A stretch of DNA of 64,000 nt, taken from Imperialibacter sp040222815. GTDB taxonomy: Bacteria; Bacteroidota; Bacteroidia; Cytophagales; Cyclobacteriaceae. Every line of letters starts with the position of its first letter. Position 1 is the stretch's first letter. The notes below the pieces were generated by a model, which was not told where the DNA came from, searched no databases, and saw nothing but the letters and a program-made list of their open reading frames with translations. Location: positions 682,001-746,000 of the forward strand of contig NZ_JAVKCH010000022.1 of the NCBI RefSeq assembly GCF_040222815.1, written 5' to 3'. Made by a program: the position numbers and the translations under genes. This document shows, in pieces, positions 43,849 through 52,487 of this stretch.

Positions 43849-45195
43849 TCAGATCAGCTTGACCAAACCATATATAGCAACGGCCACAATGGCTACGATG
43901 CTGACCCAGAGGGTGATGTTGTACAATTTTCCTGAGGTGATGGGTTGCTCTCTTTTGTACTTAAAATGAATGGCTGCAAAAGCCACCAGCAGCAGCAAAA
44001 CAGAGCCGACAATGCCACCTGAAAGAATCATTAGCACAGGAGATTCTACAAAGAAATAGGCAAGAGCCCAGGCAGTAGGGAAAACCCACGCCAGCATAGC
44101 GATGGTTCTTTTTCTGGCTGCCATGTCAAAAAAGTCAATCCAGCCAAGCTGTCCGAAGATATCTGCATACATTCTCGTCCAGAAGGCAAGGGTGGCGAAA
44201 ACGCTGGAGAACAGTACGAAGAAGGCGCCAACAAGGAAGATCGTTTTGAAGCCAGGCCCAAGCGACTCTGTGTAAATGGTGGCAATGGTTTCCACCATTT
44301 TGAGCCCTTCAGGCACATTGCCGCTGTGATTAAGCACGGCAGCACCCAGTAGGTAGAAAGCAGCAGTTACTGACGTGTAAATAATCATGGCAACAGTGGC
44401 GTCGAGGTACATGACTTTGGTCCAGCCTTCTGCTCTGCGTAGCCAGTCGTCGGAGTCATCACGAGGGCCAGTGTAGGCAGCATAGCCTTTCTCCCTGCAC
44501 CAGTAGGTGTATGCGAGTATTTCGTCGCTGGCCACGCCCGTAATGCCAAAGGCACCAATGGCTACGCCCACCAGGGCAGGTGACAGGTCGAACTGCAGGC
44601 CACTCCATATATCGGCCATGGAGATGCTGTATTGGGTTTCGGAAAGGAAAATAAGGCAGGCAATGGTAAGGCAGGTGAAAAGCACCGTCATCACCAGTGA
44701 GGCTTTTTCCACAGGTAGGTAGTAGCCCTTGAAAATGATGCTGGCCACCAGCAAAGCAACAAAAATGACCCAGATCATGGTGGCTACCGAAGGGAAAAGC
44801 ATGCTCAGCACCAGAGCGGAGCCGCCCATCATGCCCCCAATCTGGAATACTTTGAGCGACATCAGGCCGAGTATGGTCACAACAGACCATTTGCCCTTAC
44901 CAGCCTTTGTCCCCGGCAGCAGCTTTAACGCCTGCATGGCGGTTTCCCCGGTTAGGATGGTATGCTTGCCGAACTCTAATTGCACAGCCACTTTGATGAG
45001 ACAGCTGGCGATGATGATCCAGAAGGCAGTAAAACCCGCCGACGCACCAAGGGTTGTAGTAGCGATCAGCTCGCCTGATCCAACGATAGAAGCTGACAGG
45101 ATAAAGCCCGGCCCAAGGAATTTAAGACGCTGAAAGAAGGTGGTGGGCGGTTCTTTGATCGTCGCCGCACTGATGAGGTAGGAGTTGTCGGTCAT
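43849..45195 (-). CDS. Nramp-related membrane transporter lacking the canonical metal motifs
   Basis: This 448-aa membrane protein has about 11 hydrophobic helices in an Nramp/APC-like LeuT fold. The usual DPGN of helix 1 is replaced by ASIVGSGELIA, and the MPH motif of helix 6 by GITGVASDEIL. These are the Mn/Fe-binding residues, so it may carry a different ion. Many annotations still call such proteins Nramp family divalent metal transporters. Confidence 0.8.
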   Translation of the reverse strand: MTDNSYLISAATIKEPPTTFFQRLKFLGPGFILSASIVGSGELIATTTLGASAGFTAFWIIIASCLIKVAVQLEFGKHTILTGETAMQALKLLPGTKAGKGKWSVVTILGLMSLKVFQIGGMMGGSALVLSMLFPSVATMIWVIFVALLVASIIFKGYYLPVEKASLVMTVLFTCLTIACLIFLSETQYSISMADIWSGLQFDLSPALVGVAIGAFGITGVASDEILAYTYWCREKGYAAYTGPRDDSDDWLRRAEGWTKVMYLDATVAMIIYTSVTAAFYLLGAAVLNHSGNVPEGLKMVETIATIYTESLGPGFKTIFLVGAFFVLFSSVFATLAFWTRMYADIFGQLGWIDFFDMAARKRTIAMLAWVFPTAWALAYFFVESPVLMILSGGIVGSVLLLLVAFAAIHFKYKREQPITSGKLYNITLWVSIVAIVAVAIYGLVKLI

Positions 45196-45445
45196 TTAAG
45201 CAGGTGAGTAGGGTGCAAACAATATAGTGAATAATAAGCACCTGGCGCTTAATTTAAAACCCTTTCCCAAGCCAGTGGTTGATTTGACCAATATTGGGAT
45301 GATCTTTTCCTTTGGGTGGAAATTGGCTGAATCCTGACAGGACGATTTCGAAATAGATGATCTTTCCTTCCTGCTTATTGGGCTTTTGACCTGAAAGCAA
45401 AGCTGAAGGCAACATCGCCAACTCAATTCGCTGGGTCTAATTCCC

Positions 45446-45453
45446 TATCTTTG
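45446..45453 (+). promoter_or_regulatory. -7 element before the oxidoreductase
   Basis: TATCTTTG exactly matches the TAnnTTTG -7 consensus of Bacteroidota and lies 20 bp before a TTG start codon; no clear -33 TTTG was found. A transcript from here would have a leader of about 10-15 bases. Confidence 0.45.
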
Positions 45454-45473
45454 GGGGCTAAAGAAGATACTCA

Positions 45474-47057
45474 TTGCAAAAAGAATTTCAATTTCAGGTA
45501 CTGCCCGAAGAAGCAGCCGACAAGGAAGCACTCTATAAGCTGGCGAGTCAAAAGTCCTATATTCCATTCACGGACATCAGGCATGTGGAGGTGCTCAAGC
45601 GATCCATCGATGCAAGGCAAAGAATCATCAAAGTCAATCTGTCCGTTCGTGTGTACGTCAACGAAGATTTTAAGGAGGAGCCTGTCTGGCTGCCAGACTA
45701 TCCTGATGTATCCACAGCGGAAGAAGTAATCATCATCGGTGCCGGGCCCGCCGGGCTATTTGCAGCGCTGAGGTGCATTGAGTTAGGTAAAAAGCCTGTC
45801 ATTCTTGAAAGAGGAAAGGACGTACGTGACCGCCGCCGTGACCTGAAAGCGATTAACATCGATCATATTGTCAATGAAGACTCCAACTACTGTTTTGGGG
45901 AGGGAGGAGCCGGTACCTATTCCGACGGGAAGCTTTATACCCGGAGCAAGAAGAGGGGCGATGTACAGCGCATTTTGAAGCTCCTCGTGGGCTTTGGTGC
46001 AACAAAAGAAATTCTGGTGGAGGCCCATCCACACATTGGTACCAACAAACTGCCGGAGATCATTACTGATATTCGGGAGTGCATCCTTGCCCATGGTGGT
46101 GTGGTGAAATTCAATACCAGAGTAACCGACATCCTGCTCAAAGGCGATTCCATTGAGGGTGTTAGTACCGCTTCTGGCGATATTATTAAGGCGAAAAAAG
46201 TTATTCTGGCCACCGGTCACTCTGCCAGGGATATATTTGAGCTGCTGGATAGAAAGAAAATTAGCATCGAGCTTAAGCCATTCGCCCTGGGAGTGAGGGT
46301 GGAGCATCCGCAATCTCTGATAGACACGATACAGTACAAATGCGACGATAGGGGGACTTATTTGCCCCCTGCTCCCTATAGCATCGTGAAGCAGGTAGGT
46401 AGCGGTACCAACACCCGTGGGGTCTACTCTTTCTGTATGTGCCCGGGAGGTGTGATTGCCCCTTGTGCTACAAGCCCAGGCGAGGTGGTGACGAACGGCT
46501 GGTCACCTTCGAAAAGAGATCAGCCAAGTGCCAACTCGGGCATTGTGGTGGAGCTTAGGCCGGAAGATTTTAAGGCATTTGCCAGCAAAGGGCCGTTGGC
46601 AGCCATGGCTTTTCAGCAATCCATTGAGCAACTTGCCTGGAAAGAAGGCGGGCAGACGCAGCGGGTACCCGGACAAAGACTGATTGATTTTACCAATGGT
46701 AAACGATCGGCCGATGTACCGGAAACTTCATACAAGCCTGGTGTCACTTCGGTAGAGCTGGGGAGTGTGCTGCCAGATTTTATTTACAAAACCCTTCAGG
46801 AAGGCTTTAGGGAGTTTGGTAAAGCCATGAAGGGCTACCTGACTAATGAGGCGGTGGTACATGCGCCTGAAAGCCGCACTTCATCTCCGGTGCGCATTCC
46901 CCGTGATCCTGAAACTTTGGAGCATATTTCCGTCAAAGGACTGTATCCTTGCGGAGAGGGGGCAGGCTACGCTGGCGGCATTGTTTCGGCTGCGATTGAT
47001 GGGGAGAAATGCGCTGAGAAAGCGGTAGGGTATGTAGCGGCGGCCGTTGGCGAGTGA
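45474..47057 (+). CDS. FAD-dependent oxidoreductase (NAD(P)/FAD-binding)
   Basis: This 527-aa protein starts with TTG at 45474; an in-frame TAA at 45459 leaves no upstream start. The FAD motif IIIGAGPAGLFAALR begins near residue 86, after an N-terminal domain of about 85 residues. The FGEGGAGTYSDGKL motif and the C-terminal PCGEGAGYAGGIVSAAIDG are characteristic of this family of uncharacterised FAD proteins. Its last 40 codons are duplicated at 47680-47826, and its stop codon lies inside a GTG-core palindrome. Confidence 0.9.
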   Translation: MQKEFQFQVLPEEAADKEALYKLASQKSYIPFTDIRHVEVLKRSIDARQRIIKVNLSVRVYVNEDFKEEPVWLPDYPDVSTAEEVIIIGAGPAGLFAALRCIELGKKPVILERGKDVRDRRRDLKAINIDHIVNEDSNYCFGEGGAGTYSDGKLYTRSKKRGDVQRILKLLVGFGATKEILVEAHPHIGTNKLPEIITDIRECILAHGGVVKFNTRVTDILLKGDSIEGVSTASGDIIKAKKVILATGHSARDIFELLDRKKISIELKPFALGVRVEHPQSLIDTIQYKCDDRGTYLPPAPYSIVKQVGSGTNTRGVYSFCMCPGGVIAPCATSPGEVVTNGWSPSKRDQPSANSGIVVELRPEDFKAFASKGPLAAMAFQQSIEQLAWKEGGQTQRVPGQRLIDFTNGKRSADVPETSYKPGVTSVELGSVLPDFIYKTLQEGFREFGKAMKGYLTNEAVVHAPESRTSSPVRIPRDPETLEHISVKGLYPCGEGAGYAGGIVSAAIDGEKCAEKAVGYVAAAVGE

Positions 47058-47068
47058 AGACACTCGCC
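47049..47068. repeat. GTG-core palindrome, copy 5
   Basis: GGCGAGTG-aaga-CACTCGCC overlaps the last two codons and stop (TGA at 47055) of the oxidoreductase gene and is followed by AGGGCGGTGG. The identical arrangement occurs at the duplicated gene end (47818). Confidence 0.65.
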
Positions 47069-47129
47069 AGGGCGGTGGTTTGATAAAATTGATAATTTAT
47101 ATTTCCTTGCAAAAGAAACGGCCCGGCCG

Positions 47130-47582
47130 TTACTTATCACCATGTAATTTCTGATCTGACTCCGTGAAGTACCTCATATTGGCACGCTTTGCTTTGCATT
47201 GAAGAAAGAAACTAAAAGGAATGTCTACCTCATACTTTCCCTGCTCCAGAACGATAACACATTTATCTGGCTCTCCAGGAATCGCATGAGCAAACTTCAC
47301 TGCATTGATATCAGTAAAGAACTCCATCTCGTGATTCCCTTCTTTAAGATTGAGCTCTTCCTGTAACTCAACACTCAAATGATCATAAAGCTTCGCTATC
47401 GGCATCTTGCCAACAAGCACAAGCGGTTTTTCATAATTCTCTTCCATTCTATTCGTTGGTTTAATTAAAACGAAATTCATTCGGTCGTTGCCCGCTATGA
47501 TACGATAGCGAGAACTCAATATATCCCTTTTTCCTGACAGTGTAACGCTTCTGTATCTCTCCATAGGCAATCTGGCCCTCAT
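47130..47582 (-). CDS. Hypothetical protein between duplicated segments
   Basis: This frame gives 150 aa from 47582 or 144 from 47564 (MERYRSVTLSG); shorter starts at 47480 and 47447 also exist, so the N-terminus is uncertain. The body (LVLVGKMPIAKLYDHLSVELQ, then VIVLEQGKYEVDIPFSFFLQC) is alpha/beta with no known motif. The gene lies between two copies of the oxidoreductase 3' end, so it may have arrived with an insertion. Confidence 0.55.
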   Translation of the reverse strand: MRARLPMERYRSVTLSGKRDILSSRYRIIAGNDRMNFVLIKPTNRMEENYEKPLVLVGKMPIAKLYDHLSVELQEELNLKEGNHEMEFFTDINAVKFAHAIPGEPDKCVIVLEQGKYEVDIPFSFFLQCKAKRANMRYFTESDQKLHGDK

Positions 47583-47679
47583 TCTTCAATGTCTCAGTAC
47601 CTGCCAGTTATCTAGGTAGGTTACTCAGAGTTGCCTTGGCAGCTTACTTTTTGGATACGGCCTCATCCATCATTTGAAA

Positions 47680-47826
47680 GAGACTCTGGGGCCTAAATCA
47701 GTGAAAGACCTTGATCCTTGCGGAGAGGGTGCTGGCTACGCAGGAGGCATTATCTCAGTTGCTATTGATGGAGAGAAATGCGCTGAGAAGGCGGTAGGGT
47801 ATGTGGCGGTGTCAGTTGGCGAGTGA
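47680..47826 (+). pseudogene. Duplicated 3' end of the FAD oxidoreductase
   Basis: In frame this encodes ETLGPKSVKDLDPCGEGAG, then YAGGIISVAIDGEKCAEKAV and GYVAVSVGE. It aligns with ETLEHISVKGLYPCGEGAG, then YAGGIVSAAIDGEKCAEKAV and GYVAAAVGE at the end of the gene at 45474. It has the same stop and the same following palindrome. Divergence from the parent is clear, so the duplication is not recent. Confidence 0.85.
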
Positions 47827-47837
47827 GGACACTCGCC
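47818..47837. repeat. GTG-core palindrome, copy 6
   Basis: GGCGAGTG-agga-CACTCGCC keeps the stem of copy 5 with one loop change (AAGA to AGGA). It overlaps the stop of the duplicated gene fragment and is followed by AAGGCGGCGGGG. Confidence 0.6.
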
Positions 47838-47852
47838 AAGGCGGCGGGGACG

Positions 47853-47872
47853 GGTGAGTGAAGACACTCACC
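47853..47872. repeat. GTG-core palindrome, copy 7
   Basis: GGTGAGTG-aaga-CACTCACC differs from copy 6 by a compensatory change in the arms (C to T on one side, G to A on the other), with the consensus loop. It lies 15 bp after copy 6. Confidence 0.65.
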
Positions 47873-48002
47873 AGAACGGAGCCCAAGTGAGAACATCCAC
47901 ACTTCAGTCTTCATCCGGCAATTAAAATCTCATTCTTTTGAAGGATATTATTGGCATTAACACTACATTTCTTGCAGACTTCAACAACTAAAGCAAATAG
48001 CC

Positions 48003-48113
48003 ATGGCAAAAGGAACATCACCCCAAAAAGGTAACGAGAAAAAGGAGCCCACCAAGAACCTGAAAGAGAAGAGGGCCGAGAAGAAAGCTAAGAAAGCATC
48101 AAAAAGGGATTAA
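48003..48113 (+). CDS. Small highly basic protein
   Basis: This ORF encodes 36 residues (MAKGTSPQKGNEKKEPTK then NLKEKRAEKKAKKASKRD), about 14 Lys/Arg and no aromatic residue. Proteins of this composition occur widely in Cytophagales and are predicted to be disordered and to bind nucleic acid. An efficient terminator overlaps its last codons and stop, which supports transcription of this ORF as a unit. Confidence 0.6.
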   Translation: MAKGTSPQKGNEKKEPTKNLKEKRAEKKAKKASKRD

Positions 48114-48125
48114 GTCCCTTTTTTT
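48101..48125. terminator. Bidirectional terminator
   Basis: AAAAAGGGA (48101-48109) pairs with TCCCTTTTT (48115-48123) across a 5-base loop, with T-runs in both directions. It ends the basic-ORF transcript and, read leftward, the convergent SRPBCC gene. Confidence 0.75.
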
Positions 48126-48501
48126 ATTCATAAAAGTCAATCAACGCTCCAAAATAAGTCGTATTCCAACCTTCCACAATGTCGTCGTAGTCGTCATCGG
48201 GAATGTTGCTGTGGCGCAGCTCGGCTGAGGTACCGTTTTTGTGTGGGTGAAGAATAATGGTGACAATCGACGCTTCTGCCTGCTCGCCAAAATACCACTG
48301 CTGCACAATTTTTCTTCCAGGCTCAAACTCCAGGTTCTTCCCAACAATGCTTCCTTCCCAAAGAGAAAATTCTGAGCCTGGCTCGGTCGACATTTCTGCT
48401 TCTTCACCTGTCCAGGCGTGAAGGGAGGCGGGGTGTGTAAGAGCGGCGAATACTTCTTCTGGTAGAGCCGGTACGATGTAGTATTTTTTATAGTCTTTCA
48501 T
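48124..48501 (-). CDS. SRPBCC (START/AHSA1-like) domain protein
   Basis: This 125-aa protein has the helix-grip fold pattern: an N-terminal strand YYIVPALPEEVFAALTHPASLHAWTG, then FSLWEGSIVGKNLEFEPGRKIVQQW and a long C-terminal helix DDYDDIVEGWNTTYFGAL. Such proteins bind hydrophobic ligands or act as co-chaperones; no specific role is seen. It is divergent from icmF. Confidence 0.88.
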   Translation of the reverse strand: MKDYKKYYIVPALPEEVFAALTHPASLHAWTGEEAEMSTEPGSEFSLWEGSIVGKNLEFEPGRKIVQQWYFGEQAEASIVTIILHPHKNGTSAELRHSNIPDDDYDDIVEGWNTTYFGALIDFYE

Positions 48502-48776
48502 TCAAACGAATTACTGATTTGATATTGCTGATTTCAGATTTAATGCTTCCTTCGGCACTGCTTTTTATGTTAAAAATGCTTAAGAAAAACCAAAGAATGA
48601 TTCCCTTATTCGCATTTGCGATTGCCATCTGGAAATTATATGAATCAACCTTAAAAATAAAATTCTTCATTCAGCTTTATTTGGCCAATATCAGTTGGGT
48701 AGAAACGGGCGAGCATGTCGATCACTTTGGTTAACTTTAAGAAATCATTGACCCAATATCCATTTCGTTAACTTTT

Positions 48777-51700
48777 ATGTCACATACCGAATCACCCTAC
48801 AAGCCGAAAAATCACATAAGGATAGTCACTGCTGCTTCGTTGTTCGACGGCCATGATGCTGCCATCAATATCATGCGCCGGATTATTCAGGCCACAGGTG
48901 TAGAGGTGATTCACCTGGGCCACAACAGGTCAGTGCAGGAAATTGTCGACTGCGCTATTCAGGAAGATGTGCAGTCGATTGCCATCACCAGTTACCAGGG
49001 TGGGCATGTAGAGTTTTTCAAGTACATGTACGACCTGCTCAGGGAGAAAGGAGCCGGGCATATCAAGATATTTGGGGGGGGAGGCGGAACCATCCTGCCA
49101 ACGGAAGTAGAAGAGCTGCATGCCTATGGCATCAATCGCATTTATTCGCCGGACGACGGGCGCACCATGGGTCTGCAAGGAATGATCAATGACCTGATTG
49201 CCGGGAGCGACTTCCCTATTGGCGATCACCTCAACGGTGAGCTTGGTAGCTTGAAGAAGAAAGATGTAAAGTCGGTGGCCAGGCTGATATCGGCCGCTGA
49301 GAATTTTCCAGACGTTGCTCAGCCGCTGCTACAAAAGATAGATGCTGAGGCTGCAAAAAGCAAGGTGCCGGTGTTGGGTATCACAGGCACTGGCGGCGCT
49401 GGCAAATCCAGCTTGGTTGATGAGCTTGTGCGTCGGTTTTTAGTTGATTTCGAGGGCAAGCATATCGGAGTGGTGTCGGTTGACCCCTCCAAAAGAAAAA
49501 CCGGGGGTGCTTTGCTGGGCGACAGGATTCGCATGAACGCCATCCATCACCCCAGGGTATACATGCGGTCGCTGGCTACCCGGCAGTCGAACCTGGCACT
49601 GTCGAAGCATGTGCAGGAAGCTGTGAACATTCTCAAAGCCGCCGAGTTTGACCTGATTATTCTTGAGACCTCTGGCATTGGTCAGTCGGATACAGAAATC
49701 ACTGATCATTCCGACGTGTCGTTGTATGTGATGACGCCGGAGTACGGTGCAGCTACTCAGCTGGAGAAGATCGATATGCTCGACTTTGCCGACATGATCG
49801 CTATCAACAAGTTTGACAAGAGAGGCGCCCTCGATGCCGTGCGGGATGTGAAGAAACAGTATAAGCGCAACCATGGCCTTTGGGAAACACCAGACGACCA
49901 ATTGCCAGTATTTGGCACCATTGCCAGCCAGTTTAATGACCCCGGCATGAACACGCTGTACAGGAAGCTGATGGATAAGATTGTAGAGAAAACAGGTGCT
50001 GGGCTGGCGTCTGCTTCTACATCGTCGGACGAACTCTCAGAAAAGATTTTCATCATTCCTCCCAAGCGTACCCGCTATTTGTCGGAGATTACTGAGACCA
50101 TCAGGCACTACAATGAGTGGGTGGAGGAGCAAAAGGAAGTGGCCCAAACGCTTTACGGCATCAAAAAAACCATAGCCGCCGCAAAGAAAGCCGGAGAGGA
50201 CAAGGTGTTGGGAGAGAAGCTCGATGGACTTTTCGAGAAGACGTCGCTTGACCTTGACCCCAAAAACTTAAAAGTGATTGAGGAATGGCCTGAAAAAGTA
50301 CAGCGGTATAAAAGCGGAGAATATGTTTATTCGGTAAGAGGGAAGGAGATTAAAGTGCCTACTCATACGGAGTCGCTCTCACACACCAAAGTGCCAAAAA
50401 TAAGCTTGCCCCGGTATGACGGCTGGGGCGACGTGCTGAAGTGGAACTTGCAGGAGAATGTGCCGGGAGAGTTTCCTTACGCCGCCGGCGTGTTTCCGTT
50501 CAAGCGCACCACTGAAGACCCTACCCGCATGTTTGCCGGAGAGGGCGGCCCCGAGCGCACCAATAAGCGCTTCCATTATGTGTCGAAAGACAATGCGTTT
50601 GCCAGGTTGTCGACTGCTTTCGATTCGGTGACTTTGTACGGAGAAGACCCCGATCACCGGCCCGACATATACGGCAAAATTGGCAATTCCGGCGTGAGTG
50701 TCTGCTCGCTGGACGATGCCAAGAAGCTTTACTCAGGCTTCGACCTGATTGATCCAACTACATCTGTCTCAATGACCATCAACGGGCCTGCAGCTACGAT
50801 CTGTGCGTTTTTCATGAATGCCGCCATAGACCAGAACTGCGAGAAATACATCAAAGCGCAGGGCATTGAAGCGAAGGTGAAGGAGAAAATCACGGAACTC
50901 TTTAAGGCCAAAGGAATGACACAGCCTGTGTACAGTGGGGCGATTCCCGAAGGCAACAATGGGCTCGGGTTAATGCTGTTGGGCATAACGGGAGATCAGG
51001 TGCTGCCTGCTGATGTGTACCAAAAGATCAAAGCTGATACCCTTTCAAAAGTGCGAGGCACAGTACAGGCCGACATCCTCAAAGAAGACCAGGCACAAAA
51101 TACCTGCATTTTCAGCACGGAATTCTCCCTGAAAGTAATGGGTGACGTGCAGCAGTATTTTATCGATCAGAATGTTCGGAATTTCTACTCCGTATCTATC
51201 TCGGGCTATCACATTGCTGAAGCTGGTGCCAATCCTATTTCTCAGCTGGCTTTCACGTTGTCGAACGGGTTTACCTTTGTTGAATACTATGTCAGCCGTG
51301 GCATGCATGTCGACGATTTTGCTCCTAACCTTTCTTTCTTCTTTAGTAATGGGGTCGATCCGGAATATTCCGTGATTGGCAGAGTGGCCAGGAAGATTTG
51401 GGCGAAAGCTATGAAGCTGAAATACGGTGCTAATGAGCGCTCTCAAATGCTGAAGTACCATATCCAAACCAGTGGTCGGTCGCTACACGCACAGGAGATC
51501 GACTTCAACGACATCAGAACGACGCTTCAGGCTCTTTATGCTATTTACGATAACTGTAACTCGCTACACACCAATGCCTACGACGAGGCCATCACCACGC
51601 CGACGGAAGAGTCCGTGCGCCGGGCTATGGCCATTCAGTTGATTATCAACAAAGAGCTTGGCCTGGCCAAAAATGAAAACCCATTGCAGGGCTCGTTCAT

Positions 51701-52154
51701 TATCGAAGAGCTGACCGATTTGGTAGAAGAAGCAGTAATGGCCGAGTTTGACAGAATCACTGAAAGAGGGGGAGTGCTGGGTGCTATGGAAACCATGTAC
51801 CAACGGAGCAAAATCCAGGAAGAGAGCCTTTATTATGAGACAATGAAGCACAACGGAGACTTCCCGATCATTGGCGTCAATACCTTCCTTTCATCAAAAG
51901 GCTCGCCGACCATCACGCCCATGGAAGTAATAAGGGCCACGAAAGACGAAAAGGAGTTTCAGATTGAGTCTTTGAATAGCCTGCAGAAATTCAACGAAGA
52001 CAGGTCTCAGGCGGTGCTTTCAAGCCTTCAGCAGGCCGCCATCAGCAATCAAAACATGTTTGAGGAGCTGATGGAAGCCGTGAAGTACTGTTCTTTAGGG
52101 CAAATCACCCATGCTTTGTACGAAGTGGGTGGGCAGTACAGGAGGAATATGTAA
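48777..52154 (+). CDS. icmF: Fused isobutyryl-CoA-type mutase IcmF (B12, GTPase and mutase domains)
   Basis: This 1125-aa fusion has an N-terminal B12 domain with the lower-axial ligand motif DGHD (24-27; His26). A MeaB-like GTPase chaperone follows with P-loop GTGGAGKSS (about 201-211) and DPSKRKTGGALLGDR. The mutase TIM barrel is C-terminal (from about residue 560). It interconverts isobutyryl-CoA and n-butyryl-CoA using adenosylcobalamin, or a related acyl-CoA; substrate specificity depends on a few active-site residues I did not assign. The GTPase guards cofactor loading. Confidence 0.95.
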   Translation: MSHTESPYKPKNHIRIVTAASLFDGHDAAINIMRRIIQATGVEVIHLGHNRSVQEIVDCAIQEDVQSIAITSYQGGHVEFFKYMYDLLREKGAGHIKIFGGGGGTILPTEVEELHAYGINRIYSPDDGRTMGLQGMINDLIAGSDFPIGDHLNGELGSLKKKDVKSVARLISAAENFPDVAQPLLQKIDAEAAKSKVPVLGITGTGGAGKSSLVDELVRRFLVDFEGKHIGVVSVDPSKRKTGGALLGDRIRMNAIHHPRVYMRSLATRQSNLALSKHVQEAVNILKAAEFDLIILETSGIGQSDTEITDHSDVSLYVMTPEYGAATQLEKIDMLDFADMIAINKFDKRGALDAVRDVKKQYKRNHGLWETPDDQLPVFGTIASQFNDPGMNTLYRKLMDKIVEKTGAGLASASTSSDELSEKIFIIPPKRTRYLSEITETIRHYNEWVEEQKEVAQTLYGIKKTIAAAKKAGEDKVLGEKLDGLFEKTSLDLDPKNLKVIEEWPEKVQRYKSGEYVYSVRGKEIKVPTHTESLSHTKVPKISLPRYDGWGDVLKWNLQENVPGEFPYAAGVFPFKRTTEDPTRMFAGEGGPERTNKRFHYVSKDNAFARLSTAFDSVTLYGEDPDHRPDIYGKIGNSGVSVCSLDDAKKLYSGFDLIDPTTSVSMTINGPAATICAFFMNAAIDQNCEKYIKAQGIEAKVKEKITELFKAKGMTQPVYSGAIPEGNNGLGLMLLGITGDQVLPADVYQKIKADTLSKVRGTVQADILKEDQAQNTCIFSTEFSLKVMGDVQQYFIDQNVRNFYSVSISGYHIAEAGANPISQLAFTLSNGFTFVEYYVSRGMHVDDFAPNLSFFFSNGVDPEYSVIGRVARKIWAKAMKLKYGANERSQMLKYHIQTSGRSLHAQEIDFNDIRTTLQALYAIYDNCNSLHTNAYDEAITTPTEESVRRAMAIQLIINKELGLAKNENPLQGSFIIEELTDLVEEAVMAEFDRITERGGVLGAMETMYQRSKIQEESLYYETMKHNGDFPIIGVNTFLSSKGSPTITPMEVIRATKDEKEFQIESLNSLQKFNEDRSQAVLSSLQQAAISNQNMFEELMEAVKYCSLGQITHALYEVGGQYRRNM

Positions 52155-52158
52155 AGCC

Positions 52159-52377
52159 TTATACCTTTTTAGGAGGCAAGTCAAAAGCAACAGCCTCATG
52201 CTCAAAGTGCTCTTTGTGCGACCCATCGCAGAATGGCTTATTGGCGGATTTTCCGCAACGACACAATGAGACAATCGTTCTTCCCTGAAGGCCGTATGCA
52301 TTGCCTTCTTTGTCTACGATTTCAAAATCCCCGTCAATTTTCAGAGAGCCATTATTGTTTACTGTGATTTTGGTCAT
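52159..52377 (-). CDS. CDGSH-type iron-sulphur protein
   Basis: This 72-aa protein has the CDGSH motif CRCGKSANKPFCDGSH: Cys39, Cys41, Cys50 and His54 bind a 2Fe-2S cluster. The start MTKITVNNNGS at 52377 was chosen for family length; upstream extension is unsupported. It ends four bases from icmF in convergent orientation. It is a small cytoplasmic redox or cluster-transfer protein. Confidence 0.92.
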   Translation of the reverse strand: MTKITVNNNGSLKIDGDFEIVDKEGNAYGLQGRTIVSLCRCGKSANKPFCDGSHKEHFEHEAVAFDLPPKKV

Positions 52378-52487
52378 GGATGTTTTTTTGACGCAAATGT
52401 AGAAACTTAGAAATTGGATAAAAGGAAATCGGCTTGTGGTGTGTAGTTTTGTGTCTAAATAGTCTGAATATCTCAAAATCCTTGAGT

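Larger units (their letters stand above)
47583..48002. other. Region with gene remnant and palindromes
   Basis: These 420 bp carry the duplicated oxidoreductase end (47680-47826), GTG-core palindromes at 47818-47837 and 47853-47872, and an AT-rich leader for the small basic ORF at 48003. No intact gene is present. Confidence 0.6.
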
